A stretch of DNA of 54,247 bases from a virus: positions 1-54,247 of the IMG/VR virus record IMGVR_UViG_3300020196_000050. One strand, 5' to 3'. The notes under the pieces were generated by a model. The model made no database searches. It saw nothing but the letters and a program-made list of their open reading frames with translations, and was not told where the DNA came from. Positions 14,702 through 23,206 of this stretch are shown here, piece by piece. A program made the position numbers and the translations under genes. Position 1 is the first letter of the stretch; the number at the start of each line of letters is the position of its first letter.

Positions 14702-17080
14702 ATGGAATATATTAAAAATCTTAATGAAATATCCTTAAAAGATATAAATCTTGTAGGTGGTAAAAATGCTTCGTTAGGAGAAATGATACAAAATGTGGAA
14801 TCTTTAAACATAAGAATACCTAATGGTTTTGCTATTACAACTAAGGCTTATTATGAGTTTATAAATTACAATAATTTAAATAAAAAAATATCTGATTTAA
14901 TATCCAATTTGAATGCAGATGACCTAAACAACTTGAAGTTGGTTGGTTCTGAAATTAGACAATTGATTCGAAACGGATTTTTTCCTGAAGATTTAAAAAA
15001 AGAAATTTTCTTATCTTATGAAAATTTATGTAAATTTTATTGTGTAGAAATGATTGATGTCGCAGTCAGGTCATCTGCAACCGCCGAAGATTTACCTGAC
15101 GCAAGTTTTGCCGGTCAACAAGAAACTTTTCTGAATGTTAGGGGATTTCAATCAATTTTAGAAGCGATAAGAAATTGTTTTGCGTCCCTTTTTACTGATA
15201 GAGCAATCTCATACAGAAACACATTCAAATATAATCATTTGGACATTGGTCTTTCAGTTTGTATTCAAAAAATGGTTAGGTCAGATTTGGCATCTTCTGG
15301 TGTTGCTTTTTCATTAGATACAGAAAGTGGTTTTAAAGATGTAGTACTTATAAACTCATCTTATGGGTTGGGAGAAATGATTGTTCAAGGTGCAATATCT
15401 CCAGACGAATTTATCGTATTCAAACCATTATTGAAAAACAATTTTTCATCCATCATAGAAAAAAAATTGGGTAATAAAGACAAAAAAATGATTTACGGTG
15501 AAGAACATGGTAAACTTACAAAAATTGTCAGCGTTTCCGAAAAACAAAAAGAACAGTTTTCAGTTACTGATTCTCAAGTTTTGGAAATTGCAAAATGGGT
15601 AACATCTATCGAAGAATATTATTCGAAAATAAAAAAAAAATGGTGTCCAGTCGATGTTGAATGGGCTATAGACGGATTGACTAATGATTTATACATTGTC
15701 CAAGCTAGACCAGAAACAATACATTCAAGAAAAAATCAAAGTAATTTAGTAGAATATAAAGTCAAATCTGAAGGGCACACACCTATTGTCAAAGGAATTG
15801 CAGTTGGTGATGGAGTATCTACAGGTCGCGTTACTGTCATGAATTCCTTAGATGAAGTAGTATTTCAAGAAGGAAATATTTTGGTTACAGATATGACAGA
15901 CCCAGATTGGGAGCCAATAATGAAGAAAGCTTCCGCTATAATAACAAATAAAGGTGGAAGAACTTGTCATGCGGCAATTGTTGCAAGGGAAATGGGTTTA
16001 ACGGCAATAGTTGGATGTAACAATGTGACTGAAATTCTTGAAGATGATGATTTAGTAACTGTTTCTTGCGCTGAAGGTGAAACAGGCCTCGTGTATAAAG
16101 GTATTATCGATTTTGAAAAAACTGAAACTAATATAGATGATTTACCAAAAATTGATACTCCAATTATGTTTAACATTGCAAGTCCAGAAATTGCATTCAA
16201 ATTTTCACACTTACCAAATGCTGGCGTTGGTTTAGCAAGAGAGGAATTTATTATCAATAATTACATAAAAATTCACCCTTTAGCACTATTGAACCACAAC
16301 AAAATTGCTGACAAAAACTTATCAAATCAAATAAAGAACATTATTTCTGGTTATAAAGATGAAGAAACTTTTTTTGTCAAGAGATTAAGTTATGGAATTG
16401 CAAGAATAGCGTCTGCTTTTTATCCAAATAAGGTGATTGTCAGATTGTCGGATTTTAAATCTAATGAATATTACAACCTGCTTGGTGGAAATTATTTTGA
16501 ACCCAAAGAAGAAAACCCTATGATTGGATGGAGAGGAGCCTCGAGATATTATTCTGAAGAATATGAAGAAGCTTTTGGAATGGAAATAAAGGCGATTAAA
16601 AGAGTTCGTGAGAAAATGGGTTTAGAAAACGTTGTAGTTATGATTCCTTTTTGTAGAACAGTTGATGAATTACTTAAAGTTTATCAGACGATGGAAAAAT
16701 ACGGATTAAAAAGAAGAGAAAAGGGACTTGAAATTTATTTGATGGCTGAATTACCATCTAACATTTTTTTAGCTGATGAATTTTCGAAACATATCGATGG
16801 ATTTTCAATTGGGTCCAATGATTTAACACAATTAACTTTAGGCTTAGATAGAGACTCTTCATTAGTCGCACATATCTATGATGAAAGAAACACCGCAGTC
16901 AAAAGAGCGATTTCACATCTTATAGAAGTTTCTAAACAAAATAATGTCAAAGTTGGAATATGTGGTCAAGGGCCAAGCGATTTTCCTGATTTTGCTAAAT
17001 TTTTAGTAGATTTAGGAATTGATAGTATTTCTGTGACACCTGACTCATTATTGAAAACTTTGAAAGCTCTTCAAAAATAA
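14702..17080 (+). CDS. ppsA: Phosphoenolpyruvate synthase
   Basis: 792 residues, full family length. It converts pyruvate plus ATP to PEP, AMP and phosphate. N-terminal ATP-grasp GGKNASLGEMI, then VRSSATAEDLPDASFAGQQE; swivelling phosphohistidine domain GGRTCHAAIVAREMG with catalytic His423; C-terminal TIM barrel with GICGQGPSDFPD (Cys754) and GSNDLTQLTLGLDRDS. The glycine-rich loop and both catalytic residues are intact. Related pyruvate phosphate dikinase is longer. A PEP synthase in a phage would redirect pyruvate towards PEP for sugar or aromatic precursors during infection. Confidence 0.95.
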   Translation: MEYIKNLNEISLKDINLVGGKNASLGEMIQNVESLNIRIPNGFAITTKAYYEFINYNNLNKKISDLISNLNADDLNNLKLVGSEIRQLIRNGFFPEDLKKEIFLSYENLCKFYCVEMIDVAVRSSATAEDLPDASFAGQQETFLNVRGFQSILEAIRNCFASLFTDRAISYRNTFKYNHLDIGLSVCIQKMVRSDLASSGVAFSLDTESGFKDVVLINSSYGLGEMIVQGAISPDEFIVFKPLLKNNFSSIIEKKLGNKDKKMIYGEEHGKLTKIVSVSEKQKEQFSVTDSQVLEIAKWVTSIEEYYSKIKKKWCPVDVEWAIDGLTNDLYIVQARPETIHSRKNQSNLVEYKVKSEGHTPIVKGIAVGDGVSTGRVTVMNSLDEVVFQEGNILVTDMTDPDWEPIMKKASAIITNKGGRTCHAAIVAREMGLTAIVGCNNVTEILEDDDLVTVSCAEGETGLVYKGIIDFEKTETNIDDLPKIDTPIMFNIASPEIAFKFSHLPNAGVGLAREEFIINNYIKIHPLALLNHNKIADKNLSNQIKNIISGYKDEETFFVKRLSYGIARIASAFYPNKVIVRLSDFKSNEYYNLLGGNYFEPKEENPMIGWRGASRYYSEEYEEAFGMEIKAIKRVREKMGLENVVVMIPFCRTVDELLKVYQTMEKYGLKRREKGLEIYLMAELPSNIFLADEFSKHIDGFSIGSNDLTQLTLGLDRDSSLVAHIYDERNTAVKRAISHLIEVSKQNNVKVGICGQGPSDFPDFAKFLVDLGIDSISVTPDSLLKTLKALQK

Positions 17081-17100
17081 AATAAATTCAACAATAAGAA

Positions 17101-17379
17101 ATGACACACCAAATTAAAACTTCAACCAATAAAATTCTTGTGGAACTGAAAGTTGTTGAACACGGGACCGAATTTTATACTTCAAAGGAATTGTCAGAGT
17201 TTAAACAAAAACTTAACGAGGCAAATAAAGACCATGGGAAACAGTTTAACGAAGATTTGTCAACCTTAGATAAAATATATCAAGAATGTAAAAAAACAGG
17301 TGTTAATCCTGACGTAATTACAAAACATAAATTTAGTAAAGTAAGTAAAAATTGGGGATTAAAATATGAGAATAATTAA
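17101..17379 (+). CDS. Unknown protein, 92 aa
   Basis: MTHQIKTSTNKILVELKVVE, then a Lys/Glu-rich helical part (SEFKQKLNEANKDHGKQFNE). No motif recognised. Between PEP synthase and the AAA+ gene, same strand. Confidence 0.65.
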   Translation: MTHQIKTSTNKILVELKVVEHGTEFYTSKELSEFKQKLNEANKDHGKQFNEDLSTLDKIYQECKKTGVNPDVITKHKFSKVSKNWGLKYENN

Positions 17380-17415
17380 AATTTATTAACAAGAACGAAA
17401 AACAAATAGAAAAGT

Positions 17416-17598
17416 ATGAAAAAAGAAATTTATGTGAGATTTACTAATGACGGAACATATTTCAATAAAATCAAAGTTTCATATGATGAGTTAGAGGACT
17501 GTAAAGTATATTCTAATGAGGTTTTCTGTACCATAAAAGGAATAAGAATGGCGATTAAAAAAAATGATTGGGAGGACTTAAAAAATGAATTTAAATAA
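17416..17598 (+). CDS. Small unknown protein, 60 aa
   Basis: MKKEIYVRFTNDGTYFNKIK, a small predicted alpha/beta domain ending WEDLKNEFK. Its end overlaps the AAA+ gene start by 14 nt, so the two are likely translationally coupled. Confidence 0.65.
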   Translation: MKKEIYVRFTNDGTYFNKIKVSYDELEDCKVYSNEVFCTIKGIRMAIKKNDWEDLKNEFK

Positions 17599-18586
17599 AA
17601 TTAAAAAAATGGTTATAGCAATGGAAGAACAATATAAGTATCCTGTTGAGGATAGTTCAATTGAGTATACGTCAAGGGAAATTCACCCTTCCTTACTTGA
17701 AGAAGAAAAAAAAGATTTAGATATCCCTTCTTGTTGGAGTAACTTAAAAAACAATGAGTACGCTCCCGCATACCCAACGGTTCCAAAAGTACCTGCAGGT
17801 GTTTATGAAATAGGATGGAATAGTAGTCTATCAACATATACCGTTAAAAAACAACCATTCAAAACAGATGAGTTATACCACTTACCATCTTATGAAATTA
17901 CAGACATCTTAAAAGATATTGATAATTTCTGGAATAGAGCAGATAATTATAAAAAATATAACTATATCCACAAAAGAGGTATATTAATGTATGGTGAACC
18001 AGGTTGTGGTAAGTCAGGTATAATTCAGTTAATATCACAACAAATAATTAAAAAAGATGGTATTGTGATGAATGTAAAAGATGAAGAAGATGTTGAAAGA
18101 TTTACATCATTTATTGGAACATTTAGAAAAGTTGAACCTAAAAGACCACTTATTGTGTTATTGGAGGATATTGATTCACTTAGTGGTGAAGGTAAACATC
18201 AAACTGCAAGATTATTAAATATCCTTGATGGTGTAAAACAAATTGAAGGTGTTGTATACATCGCAACAACAAACTACCCAGAAAAATTACAAGAAAGAAT
18301 TACCAATAGACCATCTCGTTTTGATAGAAGATATAAAGTGGAACTTCCTAATGAAGATATTAGAAAAGCGTACATCCAACACAAATTGAGTGAAGACGAT
18401 TTGAAAGGTATTGATATTGAAGAATGGATAAAAAAAACTGAAGGAATGTCTTTGTCACATTTAAAAGAAGTTGTAATTTCGGTTATTGTTATGGGTAGAA
18501 CTTTTGAAGAAACAATTGATAATCTTGAGGGGTTGAAAAAAACACCAACAATAAAAGGTAGTGGAAGAATGGGGTTTGGGTCGTAA
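17585..18586 (+). CDS. AAA+ ATPase
   Basis: 333 residues. Walker A GEPGCGKS at 137-144, Walker B VLLEDIDS at 191-198, sensor-1 ATTN at 227-230, and arginine-rich NRPSRFDRR at 241-249, the classic BCS1/Cdc48-like AAA arrangement. The N-terminal 110 residues form a partner or substrate domain. Probably a remodelling ATPase acting on a protein complex; such proteins occur in large phages near structural or replication genes. Convergent with the lysozyme-like gene, 4 nt apart. Confidence 0.9.
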   Translation: MNLNKIKKMVIAMEEQYKYPVEDSSIEYTSREIHPSLLEEEKKDLDIPSCWSNLKNNEYAPAYPTVPKVPAGVYEIGWNSSLSTYTVKKQPFKTDELYHLPSYEITDILKDIDNFWNRADNYKKYNYIHKRGILMYGEPGCGKSGIIQLISQQIIKKDGIVMNVKDEEDVERFTSFIGTFRKVEPKRPLIVLLEDIDSLSGEGKHQTARLLNILDGVKQIEGVVYIATTNYPEKLQERITNRPSRFDRRYKVELPNEDIRKAYIQHKLSEDDLKGIDIEEWIKKTEGMSLSHLKEVVISVIVMGRTFEETIDNLEGLKKTPTIKGSGRMGFGS

Positions 18587-18590
18587 TTGA

Positions 18591-19439
18591 CTACGCCAAA
18601 CCTGATTCTTTATCGATTAGATTATTAACTTTAACAGTTCCTTTGGCCCAAGCTCCGCCAAGACTACTAGTCCTACTATCTTTAGCAATTTTTAACAATT
18701 CCTTGTCAGATTTACCTTCTTTAACGGCACTTTCTATTTTTTGAGCAAATTTCTTAAAGAAACCAGGACCGTTCCAACATGCGTATGACATATGTAATAA
18801 TAAACCTTTGTTACCCTCGATACGTTTTTTTGTTTCAGAGTCTTTAACAAAATTAGACATATTTCGTTGGTAAGATTTAAACATTATTTTTGATGCCAAA
18901 TTTTTAAGTTTTTCTTGTAAATCACCCCCTGTGTATCCCCATTTCCATTTTTTACAAAATTCGGACATACCTAATTTCTTTTTTTCAGAATCTATAATTC
19001 TAAAAAATTCCTCACCTTCAGGTTTAACGGTTTCAATAGCCCCCGCTTTTCTATCTAATCCAAACATAGTTTCACCTGATTTATCAAACATTGCCGTATA
19101 TGGGTGAGATTTACATTGCCAATGGTTCCAATACCCACCCTCAAAGTTATCAATAACTTTTTTAGTGACATCCATCCAATTAGACTCAACACTACCTGTG
19201 GCATTTTTTATTATCTTATCTTCATCTTTCTTATCTTCATCTTTCTTATCTTCATCTTTCTTATCTTCATCTTTCTTATCTTCAGTACTATCTTTTGAAG
19301 ATGTCGAACTAAACCCTGAAGATAACTGTTTTAAAAAATCATTAACGTCAATACCTAGAATTGAGCCCACCTCATTTAATTGATACATTTGTTTTATTTT
19401 ATTTTTTTCTGATTCAGATATTAAAATTTTCTTATACAT
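18591..19439 (-). CDS. GH108-like lysozyme domain with capsid-targeting-like N-terminus
   Basis: 282 residues. MYKKILISESEKNKIKQMYQ then LNE|V is the shared N-terminal segment. A Ser-rich and (KKDED)n linker at about 40-75 follows. Residues 85-282 resemble GH108/muramidase domains: VIDNFEGGYWNH, where Glu100 fits the catalytic E in the EGGY motif, then SGETMFGLDRKAG and a C-terminal helical region with MSYACWNGPGF. Candidate wall-degrading enzyme carried in the virion, not a lysis endolysin. A TATTTATT box lies 17 nt upstream. Confidence 0.75.
   Translation of the reverse strand: MYKKILISESEKNKIKQMYQLNEVGSILGIDVNDFLKQLSSGFSSTSSKDSTEDKKDEDKKDEDKKDEDKKDEDKIIKNATGSVESNWMDVTKKVIDNFEGGYWNHWQCKSHPYTAMFDKSGETMFGLDRKAGAIETVKPEGEEFFRIIDSEKKKLGMSEFCKKWKWGYTGGDLQEKLKNLASKIMFKSYQRNMSNFVKDSETKKRIEGNKGLLLHMSYACWNGPGFFKKFAQKIESAVKEGKSDKELLKIAKDSRTSSLGGAWAKGTVKVNNLIDKESGLA
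19215..19289 (+). repeat. 15-bp tandem repeat coding for (KKDED)n linker
   Basis: Four full copies of CTTATCTTCATCTTT (19215-19274) plus a partial copy, inside the lysozyme-like gene on the other strand. Likely to vary in copy number by slippage. Confidence 0.9.
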
Positions 19440-19456
19440 GGTAAATTAATTTTTTT

Positions 19457-19470
19457 AATAAATATTTATT
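19457..19470. promoter_or_regulatory. Divergent palindromic TATTTATT element
   Basis: AATAAATATTTATT contains the box on both strands: 7 nt before the plus-strand ATG at 19478 and 17 nt before the minus-strand ATG at 19439. Confidence 0.5.
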
Positions 19471-19477
19471 AAATAAG

Positions 19478-19867
19478 ATGAAAGTGTTAGTTAAATACAA
19501 AAACTCCTCAATTGGTAAAAATAAAATGGAATTTTATAATAAATTTATTAAATTCCTACAGAAAGAATTACCATTAAAAAATGATGTTAGTATTTGTTTT
19601 TTAGGTGAGAGAGAAGGGAAAATGACTACAGGTAGTAGAACTGATAATAGTGAACTTAAAATACTATGTAAAAACAGAATGACTCGTGATATTTTAAGAA
19701 CATTAGGACATGAATGGGTTCATGAGTACCAAATAAATGTTTTGGGTAGAGAACACGGTCCTGACATTGGGGGTCAGAATGAGGATGAGGCTAATGCTTT
19801 TGCAGGTCAAATGATGAAAAAATTTGAAAAAAAATATCCTCGCGAGGAGGATATGATGTACGATTAA
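19478..19867 (+). CDS. Small zincin-like protein (HEWVH)
   Basis: 129 residues. LGHEWVHEYQ places HExxH at 78-82, and EDEANAFAGQMM supplies Glu104 as likely third zinc ligand, a layout like ImmA/IrrE or related minimal proteases. The first 60 residues form a small alpha/beta part. It lacks the shared N-terminal segment but has a TATTTATT box. It could be a peptidase acting on host regulators; substrate unknown. Confidence 0.75.
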   Translation: MKVLVKYKNSSIGKNKMEFYNKFIKFLQKELPLKNDVSICFLGEREGKMTTGSRTDNSELKILCKNRMTRDILRTLGHEWVHEYQINVLGREHGPDIGGQNEDEANAFAGQMMKKFEKKYPREEDMMYD

Positions 19868-19904
19868 ACTAAGTAAACCCAATTTTTAGGTAATTAACAT
19901 CTAA

Positions 19905-20330
19905 TTAAGAGATGCTAACTATCTCCAAATCAAAAATTAGTTTTTTACCTGCTAATGGGTGATTAGCATCCAACTTAACGGTTTCCTCATTAATTTCTAA
20001 AACTTTAACATTGATAGGTCCCATCGGTCCAAATCCCTGTAACATGTCCCCAACATTAACACCTTCAGGTACTTGTGTTTTTGGAATGTCGTTAATCATA
20101 TCTTCTCGGTATTCACCATACGCTTCTGAAGGTTCAATTTCAATTGTTTTACTTTCCCCTTCAGACATTTCTAAAAGACCATCCTCAAAACCTTTAATTA
20201 AAGAACCTTCACCCAAAATTGCAGTTAGGGGTTCTCTCCCTTCATTCAAAGATGAGTCAAATATTGACCCATCCTCTAATTTACCTGTGTAATTTACAGT
20301 TACGGTATTACCGTTTTCAACTTTTTTCAT
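19905..20330 (-). CDS. FKBP-type peptidyl-prolyl isomerase (SlyD/SlpA-like)
   Basis: 141 residues. VTVNYTGKLEDGSIFDSS, PLTAILGEGSLIKGFEDGLL and GESKTIEIEPSEAYGEYRED are the FKBP core; an inserted flap with GDMLQGFGPMG and the return strand LAGKKLIFDLEIV match the SlyD/SlpA type. It speeds prolyl bond isomerisation and acts as a chaperone. There is no His-rich metal tail. With DnaK at 25058 it gives the phage its own folding helpers. Confidence 0.93.
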   Translation of the reverse strand: MKKVENGNTVTVNYTGKLEDGSIFDSSLNEGREPLTAILGEGSLIKGFEDGLLEMSEGESKTIEIEPSEAYGEYREDMINDIPKTQVPEGVNVGDMLQGFGPMGPINVKVLEINEETVKLDANHPLAGKKLIFDLEIVSIS

Positions 20331-20363
20331 AATTTATATTTTTTTAAAACAATTATAGGGGTA

Positions 20364-20639
20364 TTAGGGTACAATATCAACAGATGAAACTAAACTAATC
20401 TTGTGTTTATCTGAACCTGTATATTTCCAAGACTCCTCAATTAAATATTTTAAACCATCTAATTGGGTCTCCTCAAATAACTCAACACTACCTACTTTAA
20501 GAGTACAATCAATTAAAAAATCTTTAGTTGTTGTACAATACTTACATTGATTGACCTCCACAATAGTACCCTCCCCATAAAGTAATTCTAAATCTTTTCT
20601 AAAAACTATATTTAATAGGACGGTCATACAATTCCTCAT
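20364..20639 (-). CDS. Unknown protein with CxxC motif, 91 aa
   Basis: Start at 20639 (MRNCMTVLLNIVFRKDL) chosen because a TATTTATT box ends 3 nt upstream; upstream in-frame starts would lie inside the box. Contains QCKYCTTTKDFLIDC, a possible metal or redox site. Beta-rich by eye. Function unknown. Confidence 0.65.
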   Translation of the reverse strand: MRNCMTVLLNIVFRKDLELLYGEGTIVEVNQCKYCTTTKDFLIDCTLKVGSVELFEETQLDGLKYLIEESWKYTGSDKHKISLVSSVDIVP

Positions 20640-20642
20640 AAT

Positions 20643-20650
20643 AATAAATA
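20643..20650 (-). promoter_or_regulatory. TATTTATT box, 3 nt before ATG
   Basis: Minus-strand box, ATT, then the ATG at 20639. Confidence 0.55.
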
Positions 20651-20714
20651 TAAACACTTGTTTTGGGTTGAAAAGTTCTTTTTAATAATTTATATTTTGT
20701 AAAAAAAAAGAAAT

Positions 20715-20939
20715 ATGGTACTGAATATTTTATTGTTGTTATTATTACTTTGTTTAATTACAATCACTACGTTAATTTGTGTATGGTGGGTTAAATATGG
20801 TAAAAAATTGTTTAACACATTTAAGACTATGGAAAAAACATTCAATCAGACTAAAAATCCGATAAATTCTGCGGGTAAATTAGATATGAATGGTTTATTA
20901 GATGAACTAAACAAAATAAATAAAATATTTAAAAAATAA
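20715..20939 (+). CDS. Small membrane-anchored protein, 74 aa
   Basis: One strong N-terminal helix (MVLNILLLLLLLCLITITTL) then a charged cytoplasmic tail with a helical end (GLLDELNKINKIFKK). Function unknown. Followed by about 150 nt without a gene that ends in a terminator. Confidence 0.55.
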   Translation: MVLNILLLLLLLCLITITTLICVWWVKYGKKLFNTFKTMEKTFNQTKNPINSAGKLDMNGLLDELNKINKIFKK

Positions 20940-21035
20940 AAAATCATGTATAGAACATCAATAAAGACTATTTTTTTATAAACATGGTATATTTATAAAA
21001 CACTATCACTCTCATCACGAGAGCCTCTATATATA

Positions 21036-21070
21036 AAAAAGACCTGTTAAATTTGACAGGTCTTTTTATT
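21036..21070 (+). terminator. Terminator whose loop carries a promoter -33 element
   Basis: GACCTGT (21041-21047), loop TAAATTTG, ACAGGTC (21056-21062), then T-rich. The TTTG in the loop (21052-21055) is 20 nt before the TATATTTG at 21076, the right distance for a Bacteroidetes -33 box. Confidence 0.75.
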
Positions 21071-21075
21071 TTCAC

Positions 21076-21083
21076 TATATTTG
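21076..21083 (+). promoter_or_regulatory. TAnnTTTG (TATATTTG) -7 element, 4 nt before ATG
   Basis: TTTG (-33) at 21052, N20, TATATTTG, TCTT, ATG at 21088. A complete Bacteroidetes promoter. Confidence 0.7.
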
Positions 21084-21087
21084 TCTT

Positions 21088-21687
21088 ATGAAAAAAGAAG
21101 AGGTAAAAAAAATTAATGTTTTTGAAAAAATATCGCTTTGGTGGAAATTTGATGGTCGGTACATGCACAGAAATTTTGCTAAAGGTATAAAAAACCTTTG
21201 GAGGTGGTTTCCTGTTATATGGGAAGATAGAGATTGGGACCATGATTATATCTACACATTAATAAGAACCAAGTTAAATTTCCAATCAGATTATATTCGT
21301 AAGTTCGGAAATCATTTAGATGCTGGAAGGGATGCGGAAAGAATGAGATTAGTTTCAAGACTAATTGAATTAGAACAAGAAGGGTTCTATACAATGGAGT
21401 ATATGGGTTATCATGACACAAAGTATGATTTTATTCCGACTGATGAGACTAAAAAATTATATAGAATAGAAGACACTTTAATTTCTGAAAGCTTTGACGA
21501 ATACTTTAAAAAGTATCCTCGTCAATATAAACGAGTTTTATCAGGTGAAATTAATAGATATAAAAGACCTGTAGAAAAAAAGGATAAACAAGTTATCGCA
21601 ATGGAAATTGCACACGAGAATCAAGAACGTTGTAGAAATTTAATCTTTAAAATAATGAATGACCACATCCAAAGATGGTGGGATTAA
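21088..21687 (+). CDS. Conserved-looking phage protein, 199 aa
   Basis: Trp-rich N-terminal part (ISLWWKFDGRYMHRNFAKGI, LWRWFPVIWEDRDWDHDYIY) followed by long charged helices. The WFPVIWEDRDWDH pattern recurs in hypothetical proteins of many large phages as I recall them, with no assigned role. Soluble. Strong promoter with the transcript start near the ATG, so probably expressed early. Confidence 0.85.
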   Translation: MKKEEVKKINVFEKISLWWKFDGRYMHRNFAKGIKNLWRWFPVIWEDRDWDHDYIYTLIRTKLNFQSDYIRKFGNHLDAGRDAERMRLVSRLIELEQEGFYTMEYMGYHDTKYDFIPTDETKKLYRIEDTLISESFDEYFKKYPRQYKRVLSGEINRYKRPVEKKDKQVIAMEIAHENQERCRNLIFKIMNDHIQRWWD

Positions 21688-21698
21688 AAAAAAAATAG

Positions 21699-21706
21699 TA
21701 TATTTG
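21699..21706 (+). promoter_or_regulatory. TAnnTTTG (TATATTTG) -7 element
   Basis: Only 1 nt before the ATG at 21708, so transcripts probably start within that codon region; the gene at 21788 may be the main product. Confidence 0.5.
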
Positions 21707-21707
21707 T

Positions 21708-21791
21708 ATGAAATTTAAAATCAATTGGAGTTTAATAATCGTAGTTTTATGGTTTGCTCTTATAACAACAATAGCTTATTTTGTAATATGA
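21708..21791 (+). CDS. Tiny membrane peptide, 27 aa
   Basis: Begins MKFKINWSLIIVVLWFALIT and is one transmembrane helix. Its TGA overlaps the next ATG (ATGA). The coupling supports it, but the promoter is almost on top of the start codon. Confidence 0.4.
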   Translation: MKFKINWSLIIVVLWFALITTIAYFVI

Positions 21792-22006
21792 AACACATAC
21801 ACACATTTGAAAACTTCTCAAATGAAGGTCAAACTAACCAAGACATTAAAGTTGGTGATACTGTAGGTAATGCGGTACAGGGATTCAACTTTGAAGTAAA
21901 GAAGATTAGTGGAGACAAAATGACCGTAAAGGATAAAAAGTCTGGAAAAGAATTTGAGACTTTTATTGAAAATATGTACAAAACCACATTGGGTATAAAA
22001 GTATAA
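21788..22006 (+). CDS. Small unknown protein, 72 aa
   Basis: Start at 21788 (MKHIHTFENFSNEGQTNQ), overlapping the tiny peptide gene by 4 nt. The rest is a small beta domain (VGDTVGNAVQGFNFEVKKIS then DKMTVKDKKSGKEFETFI), resembling an SH3-like or KOW-type fold. MKHIxTFExF starts are frequent in Bacteroidetes phage proteins and might also be targeting segments; not shown here. Confidence 0.7.
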   Translation: MKHIHTFENFSNEGQTNQDIKVGDTVGNAVQGFNFEVKKISGDKMTVKDKKSGKEFETFIENMYKTTLGIKV

Positions 22007-22025
22007 AGGCTTTCATCCAAACATT

Positions 22026-22136
22026 ATGGAAGTAACAGATACTCTAAGAATTACCAAGATAGATGGTGACACACTCATTTTTAACAACGGAGAATATCAG
22101 ATAAGCAAAAAATATTTTACCAAAACAAAAATATGA
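22026..22136 (+). CDS. Tiny unknown protein, 36 aa
   Basis: MEVTDTLRITKIDGDTLIFN, a short beta-hairpin-like peptide. Its TGA overlaps the next start by 4 nt, in a run of coupled genes (21708 to 23016). Confidence 0.5.
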   Translation: MEVTDTLRITKIDGDTLIFNNGEYQISKKYFTKTKI

Positions 22137-22327
22137 ACCCAAATAAAGATTTTGAATTTGTGCTTAGAGTATTAAACTCAAGTGAAAACAGTGACCACAT
22201 TAAAACCACAGATAAACTGTTTGAGAACTTCAAAAATAAATGGAAAAAAAGAATGGAATGTTATGAGCTTGTAGATTACATGTTCAAATACAAAGTAGAA
22301 AGAAAAAAAAATAAAAAAAATATATGA
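22133..22327 (+). CDS. Small unknown basic protein, 64 aa
   Basis: MNPNKDFEFVLRVLNSSENS and a Lys-rich end (VERKKNKKNI). Overlaps both neighbours by ATGA. Function unknown; could contact nucleic acid. Confidence 0.6.
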   Translation: MNPNKDFEFVLRVLNSSENSDHIKTTDKLFENFKNKWKKRMECYELVDYMFKYKVERKKNKKNI

Positions 22328-23016
22328 AACTTACAATAATATCAGATACTCACAACCACCACAAAAGAGTTACAGATGATTTACCAGGAGGTGACTTATT
22401 AATTCATGCAGGTGACCTTAGTTCTATGGGGTACGAACATGAAATAACTGAGTTCGCTAAATGGTATAATAAACTTGATGGTTATGACCATAAAGTATTT
22501 ATCGCAGGAAACCACGATTGGGGTTTTCAGAATAATACTGAAAAAATCAAAGGGTTACTTACAGGGTATAAAAATATAGATTACCTTGAAGACGAATTCA
22601 TGGGAATCCAAGAAGGTGACGGTCCTGAAATTAAAATTTGGGGTAGTCCTTGGCAACCTGAATTTTACAATTGGGCATTTAATCTTCCTCGTAATGGTGA
22701 AGAATTAAAAGCAAAATGGGATATGATTCCTGATGATGTGGATATCCTTATAACTCACGGCCCTGCTTGGGGATTTGTTGATGATGTTGAGGGTTGCAGA
22801 GGAGAACACTTAGGTTGTGAGTTACTTGCTGAAAGAATTAAACAAATCAAACCTAAAATACATATCTGTGGTCATATCCATACAGGTCACGGACACTATT
22901 TTGATGGTCATACTCACTACTTTAACGCATCTGTGTTAAATGAAAGATATCTATATTCTCACACACCGTGGGTTATTGATTGGGACCCTATTACAAATGA
23001 AGTAAAATTTGTCTAA
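22324..23016 (+). CDS. Metallophosphoesterase (MPPED/239FB-like)
   Basis: 230 residues with the full metal-site set: ISDTHNHH, HAGDLSSMG, GNHDWGF, THGPAWGF and CGHIHTGHGHYF. The order and the GSPWQPEFYNWAFNLPR segment fit the MPPED/239FB-type cyclic-nucleotide phosphodiesterase group. All ligands are conserved, unlike the copy at 9445. It may hydrolyse cyclic nucleotides or other phosphodiesters, possibly signalling molecules of host defence; that is inference. Confidence 0.92.
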   Translation: MKLTIISDTHNHHKRVTDDLPGGDLLIHAGDLSSMGYEHEITEFAKWYNKLDGYDHKVFIAGNHDWGFQNNTEKIKGLLTGYKNIDYLEDEFMGIQEGDGPEIKIWGSPWQPEFYNWAFNLPRNGEELKAKWDMIPDDVDILITHGPAWGFVDDVEGCRGEHLGCELLAERIKQIKPKIHICGHIHTGHGHYFDGHTHYFNASVLNERYLYSHTPWVIDWDPITNEVKFV

Positions 23017-23017
23017 T

Positions 23018-23206
23018 ATGAAAGTGTATATAACTGAAAACAAAGAAGTGTACGAAAAAATTAGACAGATTTTATCGGGGATTGCATTTTTTAGACACAC
23101 GGATACGGAGTATTTCATTAAAGTAAGAAAAAACCCAGTGATAGAAAATTTTTTAGAACTGGGTTTAATTTCTGAATACAATGAAGTGAGTGAAGTTACT
23201 CCTTAG
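23018..23206 (+). CDS. Small unknown protein, 62 aa
   Basis: Start at the ATG at 23018, directly after the phosphoesterase stop. MKVYITENKEVYEKIRQILS resembles the shared N-terminal segment in part, but no cleavage site is clear. Ends convergent with the ART-like gene, overlapping by 11 nt. Confidence 0.55.
   Translation: MKVYITENKEVYEKIRQILSGIAFFRHTDTEYFIKVRKNPVIENFLELGLISEYNEVSEVTP

Noticed and set aside
19215-19289. Regular short repeats that might suggest a CRISPR array
   Set aside because: The unit is 15 bp with no spacers and lies in frame inside a coding region, encoding KKDED.
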